DNA of 12,849 nt from the NCBI GenBank assembly GCA_045541735.1, contig JAZQJQ010000139.1:1-12849 (forward strand), read 5' to 3'. This document shows, one piece after another, positions 7,005-12,849 of the stretch; within the stretch, counting starts at the first letter, position 1, and each line of letters opens with the position of its first letter. The position numbers were made by a program, and so were the translations under genes. A model generated the notes under the pieces. That model searched no databases and was not told the DNA's origin. It saw only the letters and a program-made list of their open reading frames with translations. Source of the stretch: RUG12395 sp045541735. Lineage in GTDB: Bacteria; Bacillota; Clostridia; Oscillospirales; CAG-272.

Positions 7005-8402
7005 TCAGAAATTGGTGTAAAGGAACGGGCTGTAATCGGATGCCGTGATAATTGCCACGGATAACAGTATTCCGAGCAAAAGCAGTACGGTATCTGCCGC
7101 CTTTGCCGCGGCATTGCCCTTTTCAAGCAGTTTTTCGCGCATTTTTGCGGGGTACGGGGTTGCGGCTATCGCCATTATCATGAGCAGTACTGCCGAGCGG
7201 AGGACCTCGTATCCGTCAAGCGCGCTTACGGGGTTAAAGAGTGAAGCTGCATAACCCACGGGGCTTGATATATTGGGGGACTCAAATATAAACCAACCGA
7301 ACAGTATAAGCACAAGTGAGTATATATGCTTCAAAGCATCTGGTGCCTTATCAAGCGCCTTACCCCAAACATATTTTTCAAGCAGCAGGATCACCCCGTA
7401 ATACACGCCCCACAGAATGAAGCACCAATCAGCGCCGTGCCACATTCCGGTAAGGAACCATACAGCAAAAATATTGTACACGTGTCTAAGCGGCTTGCAG
7501 CGGTTGCCGCCGAGAGGGATATAAACGTAATCTCTGAACCAAGTACTGAGCGAGATGTGCCAGCGGCGCCAGAAATCCGTTATACTTTTTGCCATATAGG
7601 GGTAATTAAAGTTCTCGCAGAATTCAAATCCGATCATTCTGCCGAGACCGATCGCCATATCTGAATACGCGGAAAAGTCAAAATATATCTGAAACGAGAA
7701 CATAATTATACCGAGCCAAGCCGAAAGCGCGCCGCGCTCAGCATCGGGTACTGCGAGTATTGCCTTCCACATCTCGCCCGCAGTATCGGCAAGCAGGGTC
7801 TTTTTTGCAAGTCCGCACACAAAACGCCTCACGCCCGAAGCAAACTTATTTACGGAATGCTCCCGCGAAACAAGCTGATCGGCAACATCCTTGTATCTTA
7901 CAACGGGACCGGCAATAAGCTGAGGAAAAAGCGCAACGTAAGTGCCGAAGAATACAAACTTTTTGCTGTGCTCCGCATCACCGCGGTAAACGTCTATAAC
8001 GTAACTCATTGCCTGGAAGGTATAAAACGATATTCCTATGGGGAGCGCAATGTCAAGCTCGGGGAGTATATATCTGCCGAACAGCAGACTGATATTATCG
8101 GCAAAGAAATTATAGTATTTAAAAAAGCCGAGTATACCGAGGTTAAAGATGCAGGAAATAACAAGCCAGAGCTTTGCCTTTTTCTTATCTGTTTCCCGGT
8201 ACTTGCCGCAGAAATAACCGAATATCCAGTCCCCGACAAGGGTCGCAAGCATCAAGAATACCAGAGTCGGTTCGCCCCATCCGTAAAACACTATGCTAAA
8301 AACGAACAACACGGGATTGCGGCACACGGGCGGCAGTAAAAAATATACGAGCAAAGTCAGCGGGAGAAAAAACTCCAAAAATTCAAGACTTGAAAAGATC
8401 AT
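7005..8402 (-). CDS. MBOAT-family membrane O-acyltransferase (AlgI/PatA-like)
   Basis: A polytopic membrane enzyme that takes an acyl (usually acetyl) group from a cytoplasmic donor and passes it across the membrane for O-acetylation of a surface polysaccharide. The 465 residues contain many hydrophobic spans and the family signatures: ALPIGISFYTFQAMSYVIDVYRG, LFPQLIAGPVVRY, FDFSAYSDMAIGLGRMIGFE, NFNYPY, then DFWRRWHISLSTWFRDYVYI with IPLGGNR after it (first conserved His at 282). TGMWHGADW follows, with the predicted catalytic His at 322. The length matches AlgI/DltB relatives. The ATG at 8402 has AACGGAG five bases upstream and a TATAAT box about 35 bases upstream, so this is the first gene of the long unit. 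DltB (D-alanylation) is less likely because no dltA, dltC or dltD follows and the next gene is of the DHHW type. Confidence 0.95.
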   Translation of the reverse strand: MIFSSLEFLEFFLPLTLLVYFLLPPVCRNPVLFVFSIVFYGWGEPTLVFLMLATLVGDWIFGYFCGKYRETDKKKAKLWLVISCIFNLGILGFFKYYNFFADNISLLFGRYILPELDIALPIGISFYTFQAMSYVIDVYRGDAEHSKKFVFFGTYVALFPQLIAGPVVRYKDVADQLVSREHSVNKFASGVRRFVCGLAKKTLLADTAGEMWKAILAVPDAERGALSAWLGIIMFSFQIYFDFSAYSDMAIGLGRMIGFEFCENFNYPYMAKSITDFWRRWHISLSTWFRDYVYIPLGGNRCKPLRHVYNIFAVWFLTGMWHGADWCFILWGVYYGVILLLEKYVWGKALDKAPDALKHIYSLVLILFGWFIFESPNISSPVGYAASLFNPVSALDGYEVLRSAVLLMIMAIAATPYPAKMREKLLEKGNAAAKAADTVLLLLGILLSVAIITASDYSPFLYTNF

Positions 8403-8436
8403 GGCAACTCCGTTAAATTAAGTCTGTATCTTTGTT

Positions 8437-8465
8437 ATTATACACTATCATTTCAGATAAATAAA
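8437..8465 (-). promoter_or_regulatory. Probable promoter of the MBOAT-to-pseudouridine synthase unit
   Basis: On the minus strand a perfect TATAAT (8437-8442) lies 17 bases from a poor -35 candidate, TTTATT (8460-8465). The predicted start is near 8430, giving a leader of about 28 bases ahead of the MBOAT ATG. No other convincing promoter was seen within the seven-gene unit, so this one may serve all of it. Confidence 0.55.
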
Positions 8466-8482
8466 GGGGAAATAAAGATTTT

Positions 8483-8510
8483 TTTGGCTTATTTAACCTC
8501 TATTGCCAAA
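8483..8510. promoter_or_regulatory. Spaced inverted repeat TTTGGC-N16-GCCAAA
   Basis: Two exact 6-bp half-sites, with centres about two helical turns apart, lie between the promoter of the MBOAT unit and the plus-strand 75-residue gene. No T-run follows on either strand, so it is not a terminator. It could be an operator for either divergent gene, but six-base repeats this far apart may arise by chance. Nothing else is recognised in 8466-8550, and no convincing plus-strand promoter was found. Confidence 0.25.
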
Positions 8511-8561
8511 GCATACGCAGAAGCGCAGAGGGAAAACTAACGAAAAAGCGGAGGTTAACAA

Positions 8562-8789
8562 ATGTCAAAGCTTATCAACACAATCGAAAAGACCTGCACT
8601 GCCGCGCGCAAGCTGAATTTTCCCGTTTACAAACTGGAGATTGCGGCGGCTGCCGAGATGACCGATATCAACAACAATAAGGAGACCTTTTCATTTTCCT
8701 GCAGGAAAAAGATAGGTCTCCTTTGGATAATACTGGGCGTTACTCTATTTATTGCTATGATAGCTGTCAGATTTACAAAAAAGCGTTGA
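8562..8789 (+). CDS. Small protein with one C-terminal membrane segment (75 aa)
   Basis: I do not recognise this family. The ATG at 8562 has GCGGAGG seven bases upstream, the clearest argument that it is real. Residues 1-50 are soluble and mixed-charge (MSKLINTIEKTCTAARKLNF, later AAAAEMTDINNNKETFSF). They lead into a basic CRKK and one hydrophobic helix of about 18 residues (GLLWIILGVTLFIAMIAV) closed by RFTKKR. This is a tail-anchored or single-span layout. It is the only plus-strand gene between two minus-strand units, and its TGA (8787-8789) directly touches the stop codon of the convergent ABC ATPase gene. A strong nested palindrome lies inside the gene. The position may hint at a link with the exporter, but it is transcribed the opposite way and no function should be assumed. 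Confidence 0.68.
   Translation: MSKLINTIEKTCTAARKLNFPVYKLEIAAAAEMTDINNNKETFSFSCRKKIGLLWIILGVTLFIAMIAVRFTKKR
8679..8723. repeat. 45-base nested palindrome inside the 75-aa gene
   Basis: Outer arms AAGGAGACCT (8679-8688) and AGGTCTCCTT (8714-8723) are exact 10-bp complements. Between them is a second, perfect 16-base palindrome TTTTCCTGCAGGAAAA (8694-8709). As RNA it would form a 10-bp stem, a small internal loop and a 6-bp stem capped by TGCA, on either strand. Neither strand has a proper T-run straight after, so it is not a standard intrinsic terminator. It lies about 65-110 bases past the ABC ATPase stop codon, where a minus-strand transcript could end or be processed. Confidence 0.6.
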
Positions 8790-9470
8790 TCACAACTCGT
8801 AAAGAACGCCGTCGCGCATCTCAAGTACACGGTCGGCGCAATCTGCCACCGTCATATCGTGGGTAACTACAACAAGCGTTTGTCCGAGAAGGTTTTTCGT
8901 TTCCGTAAAAAGGCGAAGGACCTCCTCGGAATTTTTTCTGTCCAAGTTTCCGGTCGGCTCGTCCGCGAACAGTATTTGCGGGCGGTTTATAAGCGCACGG
9001 GCAAGCGCAACTCTTTGCTGCTGACCGCCCGAAAGCTCGGAGGGCAGATGGTGAAGTCGGTTTTCAAGATCAAGCGCAGATATCAGCTTTTTCAGATGCT
9101 CCTCATAGGTGCGGTCTTCCCTTGCGCACATAACAGTGGGCACAAGAATATTTTCAAGAGCCGTAAGCTGCGGTATGAGATTGTGATTCTGAAAAACGAT
9201 ACCGATATGATTGCCTCGGAACCGCGCAAGCGCATCTGACTTCAATTTTGCAATGTCAGTACCTCTTATGGTTATCTTACCGTCGTTTGGGCGCATAAGT
9301 CCCGCGCAGATATGAAGGAATGTGCTTTTGCCGGAGCCGGAGGAACCCACGATCGCAACGAACTCTCCGTCCTTGACCTTCAAATTGGCGCGGTTGCAGG
9401 CATAAACCACTTGGTCATACTGCTTATAATGCTTGATAACGTCAACTGCTTCAAGAATATATTCAGACAT
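8790..9470 (-). CDS. LolD/MacB/BceA-type ABC transporter ATPase
   Basis: ATP-hydrolysing subunit for the FtsX-type permease encoded just upstream. The 226 residues carry Walker A GSSGSGKST (42-50), the Q-loop in IGIVFQNHNLIPQLTALENI, signature LSGGQQQR (146-153), Walker B ILFADEP (166-172), the D-loop GNLD, and the switch histidine in VVTHD (204). The VFQNHNLIPQLTALENI pattern and the roughly 225-residue size are those of ATPases that work with MacB/BceB/LolCDE permeases in peptide resistance, lipoprotein release or similar mechanical work, rather than ordinary import. The start chosen is the ATG at 9470: GGAG lies seven bases upstream and MSEYILEAVDV is the normal N-terminus. The frame extends 35 codons further into the permease gene with no support. 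Four bases separate it from the permease stop. The real substrate is unknown. Confidence 0.93.
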   Translation of the reverse strand: MSEYILEAVDVIKHYKQYDQVVYACNRANLKVKDGEFVAIVGSSGSGKSTFLHICAGLMRPNDGKITIRGTDIAKLKSDALARFRGNHIGIVFQNHNLIPQLTALENILVPTVMCAREDRTYEEHLKKLISALDLENRLHHLPSELSGGQQQRVALARALINRPQILFADEPTGNLDRKNSEEVLRLFTETKNLLGQTLVVVTHDMTVADCADRVLEMRDGVLYEL

Positions 9471-9474
9471 AATA

Positions 9475-11700
9475 TCACTCCGCATATAGATTTTTTTCAT
9501 CCGTTTCCGTATCCCTCGCCACTCGTACACAGCACGCAAGTACTGCTGAGGCAACGGCAAGAAATGAGGACACAAGTATTACCGCAAACAACGCAAGACT
9601 CGGGCTTGCAGATGTAATGACGGGCAAGTCGGCAAAGAAGATATTCGGAAGCACGCGGTCGCAGAATGCGGCAGCGCATTTTACCGACACAAAGCAAAGC
9701 GGAAGGCTTATAAGAACGCAAGATGCAAAGAACACGGGAATGTCCGTTATAAACATCTTGATAATCATTCTGTTTTCAGCAAACATTGCGCGCAGTATCG
9801 CCATCTCCGTACCTCGTTTGCGGTAAAAGAGTGCAAGCGAGTAGATAAGCGGCAGCAACGAAACAGCGACTACAGCGTAAGCAGTGAACACAAGCGTTTC
9901 CGACCACGCCTCGGCGGATTTTTCAGCAGTATCCGTCTGTGTTCCCGAATATTCGACCGTGCCAAGCGACCAGAACTCATTAAGTGCCCTTATTTCGGCT
10001 GCTGCATTGCTTTCCGTATCAATGGCAATATCAAATACCGTATGCTCGGGTGTTTTAGCCGTCAGCTGTGAATAAAGCTCGTCAGAAACGTAGAGCGCAA
10101 AACCCTCGTTTGCGGAAGGGGCATTTTTTATTACCGTCTTTACCGTAAGATCAACGGTCTTGTAGATGTATTTTTCGGCCATCTGGGAGATCTTATATAC
10201 TCCAGCAGAACCATCTTCAATGGTTCCGCGTGAATTTACGTATATCCACACAGTAAGCTTATCTCCGGGTTTAAACGAATATGCGGAGGCATTCTCTGAC
10301 GTCTCTCCGACGATAACGTCGTAGCCTCCCGTAAACGATGCAGCATCACCCTCTGCCTCATAAACATGCGCAAGGCTTACCGCGGTTGTGCTGTTGCAGG
10401 CGAATATTCTGAAATAATCGGTAATGCTCTCGCCGTCAAGATAAGGATTTGCAGCGGCTAGTCCCGCTTTTTTCACAGAAGAGGAATCCATTGAAACGAG
10501 ATGAGAATAGAAGCGCGCATCGTCAAACGGCGCCCTCTCGCTTACGTGCTTTACACCCTCTATCTTCATAAGCGCATCGTATGCAACTGAATGATCTGCG
10601 CCATCGGCAAGTGTAAGTGTGTATTCCGATCCGTACTCCGCAAGATGAGCGCGGCTCTTTTCAAGGGAATCGGAGCAGGTAACAGCAAAGAAGAAGACAG
10701 CGGCACACACGGCAAAGGAAAGCGCGGTAGAGAATATAAATCCCCTGAAGCGCCAAAGAGAAAGGCGCTCATAGCCCTCGGGAAAAGCCTTACGTACACC
10801 GATAACGGAACCGCGGTGCGAGGAGACTATATCCGCACCTCGACTTGATGCAAGAAGTCCCTCCGGCGGAGAAAGCGCGAGTACGCGCGTTCTTATATAT
10901 GCAGCAAGGAACGAAGCCGCAGCCGCACATAAAAGCACAGCAAAGCATAACCTGAATTTAAGGTAAAACACACCTCCCGCAAGCTGTGAGCAAGCTGCAG
11001 CGGCAAGCGCACCGCAAGCGGCGGAAAACGGAAAAGCAGTAAGAGTACAAGCAAAAAGCTCTGTGCCGGAGGTCAGCGCAAGTCTGCGTGTGTCCGCGCC
11101 CCAGGTTATGTAAACGCCGAATACGAATCTTTCCTGCCTTGTACGAATACCGTAAAGCACACAAAGGAACAGAAGCGCGATCAAAAAGGCAATTCCGAAC
11201 CCGAGCGCCGTCAGCGCCGCATTATCTTTTTGAAGAAGATACAGCCTGTACTCCGGAGAATATCTCACGGAAACGGAACCGTCATCATCGAACATACCGA
11301 GAAAGCGCTCCACATCCTGAGCGAGGAATTCCCTTGCCTTGGCTTGATCCGGCTTTGTAAAACGAACGTAAACTTCGAACCTTTCCTCGCCGTTTACGGT
11401 ATGCTTTTTCATAAATGCGTTCTCATAATAACCGCGTGCAGCGCGCGAAGGTCTGGTCCCGAGTATAACGTCCTTCTGCTCGGAATTCAGATCCATATAG
11501 CAAACGTGCCAGCTCTCCCCCTCAGTTTTACCGCCCGCGCGCAAAACGAGAGTGCTGTCAAAGGAAAAAGCAACGAGGCAAAGTGCGCTCTGGATCATAA
11601 AAAGAGCAGCAAAGAACCAAAAATACTCGCGCCAGCCGCGGAACACCCGACTGAAAGCAAAGCGGAGATTGCGTTTGAGTGCTGAAAAGATACGCTCCAT
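9475..11700 (-). CDS. FtsX-type ABC transporter permease (two FtsX modules)
   Basis: Membrane partner of the ATPase encoded four bases downstream. In its 741 residues I see about eight hydrophobic spans (near 26-47, 162-184, 207-238, 249-269, 319-343, 603-626, 650-675 and 700-725). One outer domain of about 110 residues follows the first span, and one of about 260 residues follows the fifth. FYRKRGTEMAILRAMF (about 625-640) is the FtsX-typical cytoplasmic coupling segment. The arrangement, two FtsX modules each with an outer domain, is of the general ABC3/BceB-like kind, though BceB has ten spans and one large outer domain. The ATG at 11700 has a GGGAGGAGG site just upstream and a good promoter about 36 bases upstream. 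No sensor kinase, response regulator or resistance gene accompanies it in the window, so a BceAB-like detoxification role is only a guess. Confidence 0.88.
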   Translation of the reverse strand: MERIFSALKRNLRFAFSRVFRGWREYFWFFAALFMIQSALCLVAFSFDSTLVLRAGGKTEGESWHVCYMDLNSEQKDVILGTRPSRAARGYYENAFMKKHTVNGEERFEVYVRFTKPDQAKAREFLAQDVERFLGMFDDDGSVSVRYSPEYRLYLLQKDNAALTALGFGIAFLIALLFLCVLYGIRTRQERFVFGVYITWGADTRRLALTSGTELFACTLTAFPFSAACGALAAAACSQLAGGVFYLKFRLCFAVLLCAAAASFLAAYIRTRVLALSPPEGLLASSRGADIVSSHRGSVIGVRKAFPEGYERLSLWRFRGFIFSTALSFAVCAAVFFFAVTCSDSLEKSRAHLAEYGSEYTLTLADGADHSVAYDALMKIEGVKHVSERAPFDDARFYSHLVSMDSSSVKKAGLAAANPYLDGESITDYFRIFACNSTTAVSLAHVYEAEGDAASFTGGYDVIVGETSENASAYSFKPGDKLTVWIYVNSRGTIEDGSAGVYKISQMAEKYIYKTVDLTVKTVIKNAPSANEGFALYVSDELYSQLTAKTPEHTVFDIAIDTESNAAAEIRALNEFWSLGTVEYSGTQTDTAEKSAEAWSETLVFTAYAVVAVSLLPLIYSLALFYRKRGTEMAILRAMFAENRMIIKMFITDIPVFFASCVLISLPLCFVSVKCAAAFCDRVLPNIFFADLPVITSASPSLALFAVILVSSFLAVASAVLACCVRVARDTETDEKNLYAE

Positions 11701-11735
11701 TGTCCTCCTCCCTTCACCGGTATCTATTTGGAATA

Positions 11736-11764
11736 ATTATACATAAAAACTGAACAGTTTTCAA
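11736..11764 (-). promoter_or_regulatory. Promoter of the ABC exporter operon
   Basis: On the minus strand TTGAAA (11759-11764, 5 of 6 to consensus), a 17-base spacer and a perfect TATAAT (11736-11741) make a near-ideal vegetative promoter. The transcription start would be near 11729, about 28 bases before the permease ATG. A promoter this strong is usually held down by a repressor, which fits the inverted repeat lying within it. Confidence 0.75.
11746..11761. promoter_or_regulatory. Operator-like inverted repeat within the exporter promoter
   Basis: AAAACTG and CAGTTTT form an exact 7-bp inverted repeat with a two-base centre (AA). It fills most of the spacer of the exporter promoter and overlaps three bases of its -35 box, so a dimer bound here would block RNA polymerase. 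No regulator gene is present in the window, so the binding protein must be encoded elsewhere. Confidence 0.55.
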
Positions 11765-11824
11765 CCGCAGAACTGAAATATATTTGAACAAAATGTAAAT
11801 TTGCACGAAAAATCAAAATAAGTC

Positions 11825-11853
11825 TTGAATATTTGACAAAATCAAGATATAAT
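11825..11853 (+). promoter_or_regulatory. Promoter of PEP carboxykinase
   Basis: TTGAAT (11825-11830, 4 of 6), a 17-base spacer and a perfect TATAAT (11848-11853) give a start near 11860 and a leader of about 64 bases. The 60 bases upstream are very A/T-rich, as in UP elements. A nearby TTGACA at 11833-11838 is only nine bases from the -10 and so is not the -35. I see no convincing catabolite (cre) site. Confidence 0.7.
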
Positions 11854-11923
11854 GGCATACGGAGAAAGTTGGACCAAATTAGATTGATAAATAATAAACA
11901 TTCACATAAACAAAGGAGACGCT

Positions 11924-12849
11924 ATGACACAGAACAAGTACATCAACGAGTGGATCGCAGAAATGGCTGCTATGACCACTCCCGACTCCATCGTATGGAT
12001 CGACGGTTCCGAGGAGCAGGCTGAAAAGCTTCGCGCCGAGGCTTGCGCAACCGGCGAGATCATCAAGCTCAACGAGGAGCTTCTTCCCAACTGCTACCTC
12101 CACCGCACCGCAGTAAACGACGTTGCACGCGTTGAGGGCAGAACCTTCATCTGCACCTCCAAGAAAGAGGATGCAGGTAACATCAACAACTGGATGGATC
12201 CCAAGGAGTGCTACGAGAAGCTTTCCAAGCTCTACAAGGGTTCTATGAAGGGACGTACCATGTACGTAATTCCCTACTCCATGGGTGTTGTAGGCTCCGA
12301 CTTTGCTAAGTACGGCATCGAGCTTACCGACTCTATCTACGTTGTACTTAACATGCTCATTATGACCCGCGTAGGCACTGCTGTTCTTGAGCAGCTCGGC
12401 GATTCCGCTGACTTCATCAAGGGTCTTCACGCAAAGGCAGACCTCGACGAAGAGAACAGATACATCGTTCACTTCCCCGAGGACAACACCATCTGGAGCG
12501 TTAACTCCGGCTACGGCGGAAACGTTCTTCTCGGTAAGAAGTGCTTCGCTCTTCGTATAGCTTCCTATATCGGACGTAACGAGGGCTGGATGGCAGAGCA
12601 TATGCTCATTCTCGGTATCGAAAATCCACAGGGCGAAACAAAGTATATCGCAGCAGCATTCCCATCTGCTTGCGGTAAGACAAACCTCGCTATGCTCATC
12701 CCACCTGAAGTCTATGCTAAGCAGGGCTACAAGGTATGGTGCGTAGGCGATGATATCGCTTGGATCCACGTTGGTGAAGACGGCAGATTCTGGGCAATCA
12801 ACCCAGAAAACGGCTTCTTCGGCGTTGCTCCTGGTACATCTGCAAAGAC
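11924..12849 (+). CDS. pckG: Phosphoenolpyruvate carboxykinase, GTP type (N-terminal part)
   Basis: Interconverts oxaloacetate + GTP and phosphoenolpyruvate + CO2 + GDP in the cytoplasm. In fermenting anaerobes it often runs in the carboxylating direction. The 308 visible residues match the GTP family rather than the ATP family: IPYSMGVVGSDFAKYGIELT, then SGYGGN, LGKKCFALRIAS, MAEHMLILGIENP, the P-loop FPSACGKTNLAML (from residue 246), metal-binding GDDIAWI (from 275) and NPENGFFGVAPGTS near the window edge. AAAGGAG precedes the ATG at 11924. The C-terminal half is cut off. Most of the visible gene uses the C-ending, GAG-rich codons of a highly expressed gene, but codon choice changes abruptly near 12600-12620 although the protein stays canonical. 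Confidence 0.96.
   Translation, partial: MTQNKYINEWIAEMAAMTTPDSIVWIDGSEEQAEKLRAEACATGEIIKLNEELLPNCYLHRTAVNDVARVEGRTFICTSKKEDAGNINNWMDPKECYEKLSKLYKGSMKGRTMYVIPYSMGVVGSDFAKYGIELTDSIYVVLNMLIMTRVGTAVLEQLGDSADFIKGLHAKADLDEENRYIVHFPEDNTIWSVNSGYGGNVLLGKKCFALRIASYIGRNEGWMAEHMLILGIENPQGETKYIAAAFPSACGKTNLAMLIPPEVYAKQGYKVWCVGDDIAWIHVGEDGRFWAINPENGFFGVAPGTSAK

Noticed and set aside
7005..8402. DltB of a teichoic-acid D-alanylation operon
   Set aside because: No dltA, dltC or dltD gene accompanies it, and the adjacent gene encodes a DHHW protein, the usual partner of acetyl-transferring MBOAT enzymes.
8480..8510. T-run plus TTTGGC/GCCAAA repeat as an intrinsic terminator
   Set aside because: The T-run precedes the stem on the plus strand and reads as A on the minus strand, and the loop is 16 bases, so neither direction gives a working terminator.
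11879..12769. A 296-residue open frame antisense to PEP carboxykinase
   Set aside because: It is the mirror of a gene with strongly biased codons. The plus strand carries unmistakable PEPCK motifs, a promoter and a ribosome binding site, while the minus-strand product resembles nothing and lacks a start signal.

Overview
The window looks like part of the chromosome of an anaerobic, low-to-mid GC Bacillota, most likely an uncultured Clostridia lineage. This is inferred from strong AGGAGG-type ribosome binding sites, tightly packed genes, an MsmX/UgpC-type sugar-importer ATPase, a BmrU/YegS lipid kinase, an MBOAT + DHHW acetylation pair and a GTP-type PEP carboxykinase. No rRNA, tRNA, CRISPR, insertion sequence or prophage gene is visible, and no stretch over 300 bases lacks a gene. 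The longest non-coding stretches are 352-572, 8403-8561 and 11701-11923, and all three hold promoters or operator-like repeats.

Layout. 1-351 (minus) is the N-terminal part of an MsmX-like ATPase with its own promoter and operator-like repeats upstream (425-554). 573-8402 (minus) reads as one seven-gene transcription unit starting from a TATAAT box at 8437-8442. In order of transcription it holds an MBOAT O-acyltransferase, a DHHW acetylation partner, RecG, RarA, a diacylglycerol-kinase-like lipid kinase, a 33-residue hydrophobic peptide and an RsuA-family pseudouridine synthase. Gaps are 1 to 9 bases except for a 46-base gap before the small peptide gene. 8562-8789 (plus) is a 75-residue protein with one C-terminal membrane segment; its stop codon directly abuts that of the convergent ABC exporter operon (8790-11700, minus), which encodes an FtsX-type permease and its ATPase. 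A divergent control region (11701-11923) separates that operon from GTP-dependent PEP carboxykinase (11924 to the window end, plus, incomplete).

How the genes fit together. The MBOAT and DHHW proteins should together O-acetylate a surface polymer. RecG and RarA both act at stalled replication forks, and the lipid kinase and the pseudouridine synthase are housekeeping. The ABC pair resembles LolD/MacB/BceAB-type machines, but no two-component system or regulator lies next to it; a perfect inverted repeat inside its promoter suggests a repressor encoded elsewhere. PEP carboxykinase links oxaloacetate and phosphoenolpyruvate.

Nothing here is clearly a new defence or mobile system. The items most worth a second look are an abrupt codon-usage switch inside the PEP carboxykinase gene near 12600, a 45-base nested palindrome inside the 75-residue gene, two small membrane-protein genes, an AU-rich hairpin over the start of the 33-residue gene, and three operator-like repeats.
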